A DNA stretch of 64,000 nucleotides, from NCBI RefSeq assembly GCF_004364325.1, contig NZ_SOCP01000003.1:372001-436000 (forward strand). Reading direction: 5' to 3'. Shown piece by piece: positions 36,816-45,309 of the stretch. The DNA comes from Actinophytocola oryzae (lineage in GTDB: Bacteria; Actinomycetota; Actinomycetes; Mycobacteriales; Pseudonocardiaceae). Each line of letters starts with the position of its first letter. Positions within the stretch are counted from its first letter, which is position 1. Below the pieces are notes generated by a model. The model ran no database searches and was not told the origin of the DNA. It saw only the letters and a list, made by a program, of their open reading frames with translations. The translations under genes were made by a program, and so were the position numbers.

Positions 36816-37862
36816 ATGACCATGCTCGCCGGACGGCTGGACCCGACTGCTGGCACGTTCGGGATGCGGACCGTGCCGATCCCCGAGCCGGGGCCTGGTC
36901 AGGTGCGGATCCGCGTGCGGGCAGCCGGTGTGTGCCTCTCGGACGTGCACCTCATCGACGGCAGCCTCCGCCCCGCGTTCCTGGACGCGCAGGAGGTGAC
37001 GCTCGGGCACGAGGTCTCCGGCGAGATCGACGCGGTGGGGCCCGACGTGCCGGACCAGTGGCTGCCCGGCGTCCGGGTGGTGCTCGAGGCGGGCGAGCGG
37101 TGCGGGGTGTGTCCGCAGTGCACCCGCTTCCGCACCCCCTGTCTCGCCGTCCGCACCAGGGGCGTCGACTACGACGGCGGCTGGGCCGAGTACGCGCTCG
37201 CGACGCACCACACGCTGGTCGCGATGCCGGACACGCTGTCGTTCGAGGAGGCGGCGATCGTGCCCGACGCGGTGTCCACGCCGTGGGGCGCGGTCGCGGG
37301 CACCGGCCGCGCCGAGCCGGGGCGCCCCGCCGGGGTGTGGGGTGTCGGCGGGCTCGGCGCACACGCCGTGCAGCTCCTGCGGATGGTCGGCGCCGCTCCG
37401 GTCGTCGCGGTCGATCCGCTCGACGCGGCACGGGACCGGGCCCTCGAGTTCGGGGCGGACTTCGCGTTCGACCCCGCCGACCCCCACTTCGGCGAACAGG
37501 TGGCGGCGGTGACCGGTGGTGCCGGGCTGGACGTCGCCTACGACATGGCCGGTGTCGGCGCGGTCCGCGAGCAGGCGGTCCGCTGCCTCGGCCGCGATGG
37601 CCGCCTCGTGCTGGTCGGCCTGACCCCCGAGCCGCTGACGATCCCGAACAGTATCGCCGTGAGCATCCGCGGCACGCGGATCCTCGGCCACTACGGCTCC
37701 CGCGCCGGAGACGTCGAGCGGCTGATCGACCTGATCCGCTACGGCCGCCTCGACCTCAGCCGGTCGGTCAGCGGGACGCTGCCGCTGTCCGAGGCACCGG
37801 AGGCCGTGAAGGCGCTGGCCGACAAGCAGGGCAACCCGATCCGGCTGATCCTCACCCCGTGA
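36816..37862 (+). CDS. Zinc-dependent alcohol dehydrogenase (MDR superfamily)
   Basis: A 348-residue medium-chain dehydrogenase. Catalytic zinc ligands are in GVCLSDVHL (Cys near 40) and GHEVSGE (His near 64). The structural zinc cluster is RCGVCPQC with a following TPC near 95-110. The Rossmann motif GVGGLGAH is near 170. It oxidises an alcohol or reduces an aldehyde or ketone with NAD(P)H, and its substrate is unknown. The ATG at 36816 is followed by a second in-frame ATG two codons later. It has no close co-directional partner, so it is likely a single-gene transcript. Confidence 0.92.
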   Translation: MTMLAGRLDPTAGTFGMRTVPIPEPGPGQVRIRVRAAGVCLSDVHLIDGSLRPAFLDAQEVTLGHEVSGEIDAVGPDVPDQWLPGVRVVLEAGERCGVCPQCTRFRTPCLAVRTRGVDYDGGWAEYALATHHTLVAMPDTLSFEEAAIVPDAVSTPWGAVAGTGRAEPGRPAGVWGVGGLGAHAVQLLRMVGAAPVVAVDPLDAARDRALEFGADFAFDPADPHFGEQVAAVTGGAGLDVAYDMAGVGAVREQAVRCLGRDGRLVLVGLTPEPLTIPNSIAVSIRGTRILGHYGSRAGDVERLIDLIRYGRLDLSRSVSGTLPLSEAPEAVKALADKQGNPIRLILTP

Positions 37863-38184
37863 ACCCGTGTCGCGGCCACGATGACCCATCACGCATTCTT
37901 CCGAACTGTGCCACGATGGTGATTCCGTAATTCCGGAACCGAACATTCTGTTCCGGACCCGGCCGCGACTGAGGGTAACCCAGATCATTGCCATCACTCC
38001 AGCGCGCACCTTTTTCTGACCCGAAAGAACCAATGCTTCGACCATTGGTCGCCGTCAGCGCAGGGTGGACCGGGACAAGAACACCCCATTCGATGAACAG
38101 GCACCCCGATCGGTGTTGGGCGTCGCACTCCGGGCCCCATTTCGCTCTAACCTTGATGTCAAGCCCGTCCGAGGAAGGCGACGA
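37863..38184. other. Intergenic region with an inverted repeat
   Basis: About 320 bp without a gene. TCCGGAAC (37932-37939) and GTTCCGGA (37950-37957) form a perfect inverted repeat with a 10-bp spacer, a candidate operator. The segment just before 38185 presumably holds the promoter of the HTH-less mini-protein. Confidence 0.5.
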
Positions 38185-38430
38185 ATGAACACACCGGAGA
38201 AATCTCCGATAATCCGCGCCATCGGCGAGGAACTGCCCGGCGACCCGTCGCCCGAGGTGGACGACCGGCTCACGATCCCTGGACTGGTCGACCTGTGCGC
38301 CGAGCGCGGGGTCTCCGCGCCCGAGGTCCTGGCCCGCGCACTCGACCGCTCCGCGTCCGGTGAGGACGGTGAGGGCGGCGAGGGCGGCGACCGGCCCGTC
38401 CAACACCCTCGCGGCACCATTGCGCAGTAA
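38185..38430 (+). CDS. HTH-less mini-protein related to the nearby XRE regulators
   Basis: An 81-residue protein. Its start, PIIRAIGEEL, matches ISRAVGEEL of the XRE protein at 38940, and its later LTIPGLVDLCAERGVSAPEVLARALDRA matches that protein's LTILRFIELCHTLDVPAPSLLSQALQRA. The DNA-binding helix-turn-helix between these parts in the full-length paralogues is missing, as is the C-terminal second HTH. The tail is Gly/Glu/Asp-rich. It could act as an interfering partner or be a decayed copy. GAGGAAGG lies 7 bp before the ATG at 38185. Confidence 0.72.
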   Translation: MNTPEKSPIIRAIGEELPGDPSPEVDDRLTIPGLVDLCAERGVSAPEVLARALDRSASGEDGEGGEGGDRPVQHPRGTIAQ

Positions 38431-38939
38431 GGGTTTAATAGCCTACACGCTCAGTTCGGAATATGAATTTACTCGGCGTCGCAACCGGTCGAATTAGCCA
38501 TTCACGCCGGCTACCCAACGCAATAACGTTCACCCCACCGAACCTGGCCGCGTTCACCCGTGTAACTTAACGCCGCAGGTGATACCCACCGAATGCGCAC
38601 ACGCACCCGTTAAGATCTCGCCCGGATGATTGAATGCTCGCCACGATCGTTGTCAACTGCCCACAAACCGACGGCGTTCGCCTCTAATCTGGACTCAAAC
38701 GCACGGCGCTGCCTTCCCTCCCCTACTCGGAAGGTCCAGCCGCCGGCCAGGCCATGGGCAGTTCGGTCGGCCCAGCCGCAATGCCGTCCATCCAGACTGT
38801 CGATACGCCATCACCTGACGCCCGTGCCCCGATGCGGTCCCGCACCGGGCTCGGGCCATGTGACGGGAACGGGAGAGAACTTCCGCATGACCTTCCCTAC
38901 AACACGCCGTCCCGCCACGCCTCGGGGCTGGAGGCCCTG
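38431..38939. other. Intergenic region upstream of the XRE gene
   Basis: About 510 bp with mixed GC and no convincing gene. GTTCACC occurs twice, at 38528 and 38552 (24 bp apart), and an AT-rich stretch lies around 38440-38490. Probable promoter region. Confidence 0.45.
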
Positions 38940-39452
38940 ATGGATCCCCACGGCGACGTCACGCAGCAGGCCATCTCGCGGGCGGTCGGCGAGGAGCTGC
39001 GCCGCCTGCGTGAGGCCAGAGGCTGGTCACGGGCCCAGCTCGTGGCCCGCCTGCCATCGGGCATCGGCGACAGAACCCTGCTGTCCTACGAACACGGCAC
39101 CCGCCACCTCACCATCCTCCGGTTCATCGAGCTGTGCCACACACTCGACGTCCCCGCACCATCGCTGCTCAGCCAGGCACTGCAACGAGCACGAATCCAC
39201 CTGCAGAACCTCGTCCTGCTCGTCGACCTGCTGGCCATGCTCCACGACCGCAGCGACAAGTTCCGCCCCATGCACCAATGGGCCCGCAACAAACTCAACG
39301 ACTTCCCCGACGGCGTCGTCGAACTACCACCGTCATCCGTCCGCGAACTGGCCACGTTCGTCGGCTGCTCCTACCCCGAGCTCGCCAACTACCTCGCCAG
39401 GTTCATTCCCGAGAAAGACATGGAGAACGAGGGTGTCACTCCGTCGAATTGA
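38940..39452 (+). CDS. XRE-family regulator with a second C-terminal HTH
   Basis: A 170-residue regulator. The N-terminal XRE helix-turn-helix is at about 15-70 (SRAQLVARLPSGIGDRTLLS, then YEHGTRHLTILRFIELC). A linker helix of Leu/Arg pattern follows, and a C-terminal short helix-turn-helix-like motif (VRELATFVGCSYPELANYLAR) is near residues 130-155. GGAGG lies 6 bp before the ATG at 38940. It is paralogous to the protein at 42872, and an HTH-less relative is encoded at 38185. The convergent SARP gene overlaps its 3' end by 17 bp. A linked role with the SARP regulator is likely but not proven. Confidence 0.85.
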   Translation: MDPHGDVTQQAISRAVGEELRRLREARGWSRAQLVARLPSGIGDRTLLSYEHGTRHLTILRFIELCHTLDVPAPSLLSQALQRARIHLQNLVLLVDLLAMLHDRSDKFRPMHQWARNKLNDFPDGVVELPPSSVRELATFVGCSYPELANYLARFIPEKDMENEGVTPSN

Positions 39453-42342
39453 CGATGTGGCGAATCGCCGACGGCGACTCCACGCGTGCCCGGGGCGCCG
39501 AGCCGTGCATTCGGCGGCTTTCCATCTTGCTGCGCAACCGCATCGCGAGTACGCCGAACCCGGCGTGGTCGTACAAATCCGCCGCCTGTTGCCACATCAA
39601 TACGGCCTCGTCCGGTTCGCCGCTGTGGTAAAGCGCGTCCCCGTGCGCGGCGACGACCTGCGCCTGGGCCGAGAGGTCCTGCGAGCCGCGCAGCAGCTCG
39701 ACCCCGCGCCTGCTGTAGGCGACCGCCTTGTCGAACCAGCGGCTCTCCGAGCCAATTGTCGACAGCGTGGCGCAGATCAGGGCGGCCGAGGTCAGGTCGG
39801 GGATCGACTCGGCAATTGCCAAGGCCTCCTCGCAGTAGGCGAGCGCGGCCGAGCACTCCCCGAGGTCCCGGTGGATGGCACCGATCTCGGCGAGTGCGAG
39901 CGCCTCGGCGGCCCGGTCGTCCGCGAGCCGGGCTACGGCACGTGCCTGCCGCAGCTGACCGAGTGCGTCGTCGAGGTGCTGGGCCACCCGCAGCACCTGC
40001 CCGATGCGGCAGTACAGCCAGCACATCCCGGCCAGGTCGTCGGCCTGCTCGGCCACGGTCAGGGCACGCTCGTACAGCGACAACGCCTCGGCCCGCTCGC
40101 CCCGGAACATCGCCAGCTGCCCCAGCTGGTCGAACAGGGACACGTGGCCACAGCGAAGGTCGTCGGCAGGCGCCATGCGCGCGGCCGCGGCCAGGCACCG
40201 CCGCGCCGCCTCGTGCTCGTCCAACAGGAGGTGCGTGGCGCCGAGCCGGCACAACGCGGTCACCTCCACCTCGCGCTCACCGGCAGCCCGCGCCGAGTCG
40301 AGCGCGAGCAGCCGGACAGCGCGGCTCTCGACGGTGTTGCCCGCTCGTTCGAGCAGGCTCGCCACCGGGTCGGCCAGCCGCCCGACGTGGTCGTGCCAGG
40401 CGGCGTCGTAGGCCTGGCGCAGGATCGCCGACAACGTGTGCCGCTCGCGTCCGAACCAGGTCAGGGCCTCGTCCGCGTCGCCGAACGGCACGAACTCCTC
40501 GTGCACGAGGAGGTGGTCCTGGCACGCGAGGCTGGCCGCGCTGGTGGTCGACGTGACGTAGTAGTCGAAGAGGCGCTCCCGCGCGGCGTGGACCTCGTCG
40601 GCGGGCTCGTCGCTCTCGAGGCACCGCGTGGCGAACTCACCGAGCACGTCGTGCCTGCCGAACCTGTCCAGCTCGTCCGACGGCTCCAGCAGGTTGGCCG
40701 CCACCAGGCACATCAGGCTCGCTACGGTCTCGGCCGGACTGCGGCCGTCACACGCGTAGGCCGCCTCCGCGGCGATGTCGTCGCCGGGGTGCACCGCCAG
40801 CAGCCGGAAGAGCCGCCGCTCCGGCGCGGCCAGCGCCTGGTAGGCCCAGGTGAGGCACGACTCGCCGTTCGGCGTGGGCACGTCCTTGCCCGCTGCCGCG
40901 AACACCCGCCGCCGGTCGAGGCGCGTGACCAGCTCACCGAGGTTCGCGGGCGACTTGCCGACGAGCTGACCAGCGAGAACCGTGAGCAGCAGTGGCAGAC
41001 CGCCGCAGAAGGCGCTGATGCGGCCCGCGTCCGGGATCCGTCCGTGGGCCCGGACGGACAGGAGGATGGTCGCGCTCTCCGGCGTCAACGGTCTCAGGGA
41101 CACCCTGGCGACGACCGGCAACGAGAGCCGGCGTCTGCTGGTGACCACGACCAGGCACGACGGCATCAGCTCGATCAGCCGCCGCACCGGGTCCGCGTCC
41201 CGCACGTTGTCGAGCACGACGAGCAGCTGCCGGTCCGCGACCAGCACCTTCAGCAGCTGTTCACGCTGCCGCCGCCCCAGGTTCGCCGCGGGCGGCTGTC
41301 CGAGTGCGGCGAGGAGATCGTCGACCACCGCGGCCACGTCGACCTGGCTACCCGCGGTGAAACCACGCATGTTCACCCAGATCTCGCCGTCGGAGAACCG
41401 CCCCCGCACGCGATGCGCCCAATGCACGGCGAGCGCTGTCTTCCCCACCCCACCGGGCCCGTCCAGCACGAGCACACCCGAGTCCCCGACCGCGTCGAGC
41501 AGGGCCAACTCCTCGCGCCGCCCCACGAAGTCGGTCACGTCGTCCGGCAGCTGCCTCGGCACGACGGTCGGCTCGGGAAGCACCGGCACGGGGTGCGCGG
41601 CGGCCAGTTCGCTGTCGTGCTCACGCAGGAGCAGCGCGGACGCCTGGTCGCCCATGCCCCGCAGGCGGTGCCAGGTCGCGAGGAAGTACCGGTTGGCGTC
41701 GGCGAACAGTCGCCGGTGGTAGAGCGCGGTGAGCCGCAGCTTGGCGAGGGAGACGTCGTCGGGGAAGTCGAGCTGCAGCTCGTCGAGGGCGGCGAGCATG
41801 GCGTCGTAGCGCCCGAGCCGGAGAAACGCCTGCACACGGACGGTGTGTGCGGCAAGCCAGTCCTCCCGCACGACCTGCTCGCGCCAGGTCCTGGCTGGTG
41901 GGGTCACGAGGTCGGCGAGGGGCAGCCCGCGCCACAGCCAGAGCGCGGCCTCGACGAGCTCGATGGCACGAGAGGGGCTCTGCTCGGCCTGGGCGGCCCC
42001 GAGCAGGCCACGGAACTGGTACAGGTCCACGAGCGAGGTGTCGACAACCAGCCGGTAGCCCTCGGCCTCGGCCTGAACCCGCGGCGATCCGGGCATGCGC
42101 CCCAACACGCGCCGAATCCGTACGACATAGCTGTCGATGGTCGGACCAGCGGGCAACGGCGCGGGTTTGTCGGTGGGCCAGACCCACCGAACCAGCGTGT
42201 CGACCGGCACCAACTCGTTGGCGTGCACCAGAAGCGCCGCCAGAACGGCCCGCTCCCGTGGTTTGCCCCACGAGTCGTCCGGACCGCTGTCGAGGAGCAA
42301 CGCGGTCGTGCCCAAAATCCCCAAAACTGCGTTGTCGTTCAT
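39436..42342 (-). CDS. Large SARP/AfsR-type regulator (OmpR-like HTH, BTAD, NB-ARC, TPR)
   Basis: A 968-residue regulator (975 if TTG/GTG codons further out, up to 42363, are used). An OmpR-like winged helix (KPRERAVLAALLVHANE, then DSYVVRIRRVLG) leads into the BTAD (WREQVVREDWLAAH). The NB-ARC follows, with P-loop DGPGGVGKTALAVHWAH, LLVVLDNVRDADPVRR as Walker B and CLVVVTSRRRL. A C-terminal half of TPR-like repeats completes it (EALSLYERALTVAEQADDLAG, AALAYCEEALAIAES). This is the full architecture of antibiotic cluster activators such as AfsR. No biosynthetic genes are visible here, so the target is elsewhere. ATG at 42342 lacks a clear ribosome binding site. Confidence 0.92.
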   Translation of the reverse strand: MNDNAVLGILGTTALLLDSGPDDSWGKPRERAVLAALLVHANELVPVDTLVRWVWPTDKPAPLPAGPTIDSYVVRIRRVLGRMPGSPRVQAEAEGYRLVVDTSLVDLYQFRGLLGAAQAEQSPSRAIELVEAALWLWRGLPLADLVTPPARTWREQVVREDWLAAHTVRVQAFLRLGRYDAMLAALDELQLDFPDDVSLAKLRLTALYHRRLFADANRYFLATWHRLRGMGDQASALLLREHDSELAAAHPVPVLPEPTVVPRQLPDDVTDFVGRREELALLDAVGDSGVLVLDGPGGVGKTALAVHWAHRVRGRFSDGEIWVNMRGFTAGSQVDVAAVVDDLLAALGQPPAANLGRRQREQLLKVLVADRQLLVVLDNVRDADPVRRLIELMPSCLVVVTSRRRLSLPVVARVSLRPLTPESATILLSVRAHGRIPDAGRISAFCGGLPLLLTVLAGQLVGKSPANLGELVTRLDRRRVFAAAGKDVPTPNGESCLTWAYQALAAPERRLFRLLAVHPGDDIAAEAAYACDGRSPAETVASLMCLVAANLLEPSDELDRFGRHDVLGEFATRCLESDEPADEVHAARERLFDYYVTSTTSAASLACQDHLLVHEEFVPFGDADEALTWFGRERHTLSAILRQAYDAAWHDHVGRLADPVASLLERAGNTVESRAVRLLALDSARAAGEREVEVTALCRLGATHLLLDEHEAARRCLAAAARMAPADDLRCGHVSLFDQLGQLAMFRGERAEALSLYERALTVAEQADDLAGMCWLYCRIGQVLRVAQHLDDALGQLRQARAVARLADDRAAEALALAEIGAIHRDLGECSAALAYCEEALAIAESIPDLTSAALICATLSTIGSESRWFDKAVAYSRRGVELLRGSQDLSAQAQVVAAHGDALYHSGEPDEAVLMWQQAADLYDHAGFGVLAMRLRSKMESRRMHGSAPRARVESPSAIRHIVNSTE

Positions 42343-42363
42343 CCCAGCACCCCAGCTTTCCAC

Positions 42364-42871
42364 CCCAATACAAAAGCTGGCACCACGCGACAGCTATCTC
42401 GTCGCATGTTACTTATCAACAAAGATCCAGGAAGTCATGTAACACAATTGTTGTATGATACGTCATTGGCACCACACGCAAAGTTTGACTGACGGCAGGC
42501 AGGACCTCGACGACCGAAATTATACACGCGGCGCACGAGCAGATGCACGTGCATACCGGCGCCGGCCTGCGCTTCCCCACTGGTCGAGACAGCACCGCCC
42601 ACCGATGTGACATGTTCGACGCGACCAGCACGCGGCAATTGCCACGGCGCCCCCGCGGACACCCCACACCCGCGTCAGCCCCCGGGAGCGCTGCCGAATG
42701 TCCCCGAGGCAAGATTCACACCATCGAGCGATGATCGCGACCGCGAGCGAGTTCGATCTCACCCTCCTTGACATGCCACCGACCACCGACTAAATCTGGA
42801 AGATGGTGTGCCCGAACGTCCGCCGACCATTTCTTCTCCGCCGTTATGACGATCGGGGGAAGAAGTGACTT
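42364..42871. other. Intergenic region between SARP and XRE genes
   Basis: About 500 bp without a gene. Around 42400-42480 it is AT-rich and contains the palindrome ACAATTGT (42444-42451). TGGCACCAC occurs twice (near 42378 and 42466). This is a plausible promoter/operator zone for the divergent SARP and XRE genes. Confidence 0.45.
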
Positions 42872-43360
42872 TTGGGCAGCGAACCGAACGAATCGGGCGA
42901 CAGACTTCTGACAAAGATCATCGGCCAGGAACTCCGCGCCGTGCGGGAGTCACGAGAACTGTCGCGCACCGATCTCGTGGACCTGCTTCCGTCCGGTATC
43001 ACCGACCGAACGCTGCTCAGCTATGAACACGGCGCGAGGACGTTGTCCGTGCCGCGTTTCATCGAAATCTGCAAGGGCCTTGGCGTAGCGGCAACCGAAA
43101 TCCTCGAACACGCGCTGGAGAAAGCACGCGACCTGCGCGCCCTCTCCATCAAGGTCGACCTGAAGGCGATACAGCGCGACGTACGCGGCGAACTCGAACC
43201 CGTCCGACGCTGGGTGAGAAACCGCCTGCGCGACGAACCCGACACCTCGGTCGTGCTGCTGCCCCCGGTGACCATCCGAGAGATGGCCGCCGCCTTCGGG
43301 CTGTCCCACACCGCACTGGCGACCTACCTCGTCGAGTTCGCGCCGGGTGACCCGCGTTAG
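42872..43360 (+). CDS. XRE-family regulator, paralogue of the 38940 protein
   Basis: A 162-residue regulator aligning over its full length with the 38940 protein. The two share LPSGIxDRTLLSYEHGxR, a FIEIC/FIELC segment and a C-terminal HTH-like VTIREMAAAFGLSHTALATYL. The TTG at 42872 is chosen since GGGGGAAG lies at the right distance and the preceding GTG is out of frame. It is read divergently from the SARP gene. Two related XRE proteins flanking one SARP regulator suggests a local regulatory circuit. Confidence 0.8.
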   Translation: MGSEPNESGDRLLTKIIGQELRAVRESRELSRTDLVDLLPSGITDRTLLSYEHGARTLSVPRFIEICKGLGVAATEILEHALEKARDLRALSIKVDLKAIQRDVRGELEPVRRWVRNRLRDEPDTSVVLLPPVTIREMAAAFGLSHTALATYLVEFAPGDPR

Positions 43361-43410
43361 CCACCTTTCCCCCGACACGGCTCGGCCGGGTCGTGTCGCG
43401 CGACAATCGG

Positions 43411-43451
43411 AAGTACGTACTAGTCTGTGCCCATGACTATGAAGTACGTAC
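43411..43451. promoter_or_regulatory. Paired MarR operator boxes around the start codon
   Basis: AAGTACGTAC occurs at 43411-43420 and at 43442-43451. Each contains the perfect palindrome GTACGTAC. They flank the MarR start codon at 43433, so bound repressor would cover both promoter and start. TAGTCT at 43421-43426 is a good -10 box for a leaderless transcript beginning at the ATG. Confidence 0.65.
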
Positions 43452-43966
43452 ACGATCAGGACGGGCTCTACGACCCGTCGGTTCGGGAGGCGGTCGGGCG
43501 GTTCGCGGACACCACCGAAACCTTCGAGGCGGCCTCGGCCGTGCGGACCGCGGCGCACGCGGTCGAGCGGCTCCAGAACCTCGGCGAGCGGAACCGGGCA
43601 CTCAGCCCGGGCGCCGTCGACCTCCTCCTCCGGCTCGACGGCGGCGACGCCCACGTCGGCGAGCTGGCCCGCGACGCCGGCTTCAGCTCACGCAACGTGA
43701 CCGGCCTGGTCGACACGCTGGAACAGAAGGGCCTGGTGCGCAGGACCCCCGACCCGGCCGACCGCCGGGCGGTGCGGGTAAGCGCCACCGACGGCGGCCA
43801 CGCGTGGGTCGCCGAGTTCCGGGAGCCCGCGCGGCGGGCGATGGCGGCCCTCTTCCACGGCTTCACCGACGCCGAGGTGGCCAGCCTGCGGGACCTCTGC
43901 CTGCGGTTGGTTGTCAACCAGGAGGCTGTTTCCCGCCGTATGACCCCGAAGTCCACTATGGACTGA
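43433..43966 (+). CDS. MarR-family transcriptional regulator
   Basis: A 177-residue regulator with the MarR winged helix (HVGELARDAGFSSRNVTGLV, EQKGLVRRTPDPADRRAVRV containing the typical DxRxxxV wing). It probably responds to a phenolic or similar ligand and represses itself through the GTACGTAC boxes around its start. No ribosome binding site is seen. The ATG at 43433 lies 6 bp after a -10-like TAGTCT, so leaderless translation is likely (an alternative GTG is at 43427). No clear target operon lies directly downstream. Confidence 0.85.
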   Translation: MTMKYVHDQDGLYDPSVREAVGRFADTTETFEAASAVRTAAHAVERLQNLGERNRALSPGAVDLLLRLDGGDAHVGELARDAGFSSRNVTGLVDTLEQKGLVRRTPDPADRRAVRVSATDGGHAWVAEFREPARRAMAALFHGFTDAEVASLRDLCLRLVVNQEAVSRRMTPKSTMD

Positions 43967-44257
43967 TCGGCCCGGTGCCACCGGCGCGGAGCGGATATGG
44001 CAACGTGACCACGCTCGCAGGGGGGAGGGTGCGGTCGGTGGCAGGCGTCTACACAGTGGACGGAAGCAGCGGGGTTCGCATTCGCACAGCATGCGCAACT
44101 GGCCATGATCTCCTTGCTATTTCACAGGTTCAGCACCGGACGACCACTTTCGGTAGAGGCGCCGCCGTACGATCACCTGGATGCCGCACCCGACACAGGC
44201 GCACGCACGCCCAGAGATGTGATGGACTCATCGGAGAACGGCAGAGGCGGTGGTGTG

Positions 44258-44440
44258 GTGTCCAAGCGGGTGGCGCCCCGCGCCGCGGCTGGTCGCGGCG
44301 TGCCCGCCGGCCGGTCGGCGGGCGGCACGCGACGGGTCGGCGGTGTCCGGTTTCCCCCGTCGTGGCCGACTGTGCTCGCCGACCGACACGACGCGATCTT
44401 CCGGGACCTCCTCGAGTCCCGGGAACTGGAGGTGGCATGA
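44258..44440 (+). CDS. Short hypothetical protein coupled to the aldolase gene
   Basis: A possible 60-residue Arg/Gly/Ala-rich basic protein ending LLESRELEVA. It could start as far up as 44105 in the same frame. Its stop overlaps the aldolase ATG (ATGA), which is the main sign it may be translated, and AGAGGCGG lies before GTG 44258. Composition is biased and no domain is recognised. It may be a remnant of a larger gene. The 290 bp upstream, from 43967, hold no other gene. Confidence 0.4.
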   Translation: MSKRVAPRAAAGRGVPAGRSAGGTRRVGGVRFPPSWPTVLADRHDAIFRDLLESRELEVA

Positions 44441-45303
44441 CTAGCCTGGGCAAGTTGGCGCGACCGTCCGGTGGCCTTGCCATGGTGGCGATGGACCAGC
44501 GGGAAAGCCTGCGCGCGATGCTCGGCGCGCTCACGCCGGCCCCGGTGCCCGACAGCGACCTGACGAAGTTCAAGATCGCCGTCGCCACGGAGCTCGGCAA
44601 GTACGCGAGCGGGTTCCTCATCGACCGCACCTACGGCTTCGACCAGGTGCTCACCGACCGGCTGCTGCCACCGACGTGCGGGCTCATCCTCGCCGCCGAC
44701 CGGCTGCGGCACCCGCCCGAAGGCGGCCCGGTCGTCGAGACGTCGATCGACGAGGAGCTCAACCCCGTGCACCTGCGCGAGCGCGGTGTGGTGGCCATGA
44801 AGCTGCTGCTCGTGTGGCGGCCGGACGAGAACCGGGACCGCCGCCTGGCCATGGCGGCCGAGTTCGTCAGGCGGTGCGACGAGGCGGGGCTGCTGTCGAT
44901 CGTCGAGGGTGTGGTGCGGCCACGGTCCGATCTCGACTTCGACCACCTGCAGGTGGAGGCCGCCGCCGAGCTGGGCGCGCTGCGGCCGTCGCTGTACAAG
45001 GCGCAGGTCCCCCGCCGCGGGATCGACCCGGCGCAGGTCGGGCGGGTGTGCGAGCGGATCTCCGCCGCCGTCCCGGTGCCGTGGGTGGTGTTGTCACAGG
45101 GCGTGACGATCGAGGACTTCCCCACCGCGGTGCGGACGGCGTGCCAGGCCGGCGCGTCCGGGTTCCTCGCGGGCCGCGCCATCTGGAGCGACACCCTCGC
45201 CGACCCGACACCGCTGCTGCGCTCGCGGTCGGTCGACCGGCTCAAGGCGCTGGCCGAGCTGGTGGACAGCTCGGCGAGGCCCTGGCAAGAGGCCGCCGCC
45301 TGA
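44437..45303 (+). CDS. Class I aldolase, LacD/YihT-like
   Basis: A 288-residue protein. VAMDQRESLRAML near the start and KFKIAVATELGKYASGFLIDR correspond to tagatose-bisphosphate (LacD) and sulfofructose-phosphate (YihT) aldolases. PSLYKAQVP (about residue 187) likely holds the Schiff-base lysine, and WVVLSQGV is the barrel strand after it. It cleaves a ketose phosphate to DHAP and an aldehyde. The precise sugar cannot be told. GGAGG precedes the ATG at 44437, and the preceding short frame overlaps it. There is no obvious sugar kinase or transporter next to it. Confidence 0.88.
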   Translation: MTSLGKLARPSGGLAMVAMDQRESLRAMLGALTPAPVPDSDLTKFKIAVATELGKYASGFLIDRTYGFDQVLTDRLLPPTCGLILAADRLRHPPEGGPVVETSIDEELNPVHLRERGVVAMKLLLVWRPDENRDRRLAMAAEFVRRCDEAGLLSIVEGVVRPRSDLDFDHLQVEAAAELGALRPSLYKAQVPRRGIDPAQVGRVCERISAAVPVPWVVLSQGVTIEDFPTAVRTACQAGASGFLAGRAIWSDTLADPTPLLRSRSVDRLKALAELVDSSARPWQEAAA

Positions 45304-45309
45304 CCCTGG

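Noticed and set aside
36207..38045. A 612-codon minus-strand frame opposite the alcohol dehydrogenase
   Set aside because: It runs through palindrome repeats and an intact dehydrogenase gene on the other strand, with no domain.
39436..42342. Local antibiotic cluster around the SARP regulator
   Set aside because: No polyketide, peptide or terpene synthesis gene lies in the window.
39010..42492. A 1160-codon plus-strand frame opposite the SARP gene
   Set aside because: The minus-strand SARP has full domain support. The opposite frame has none.
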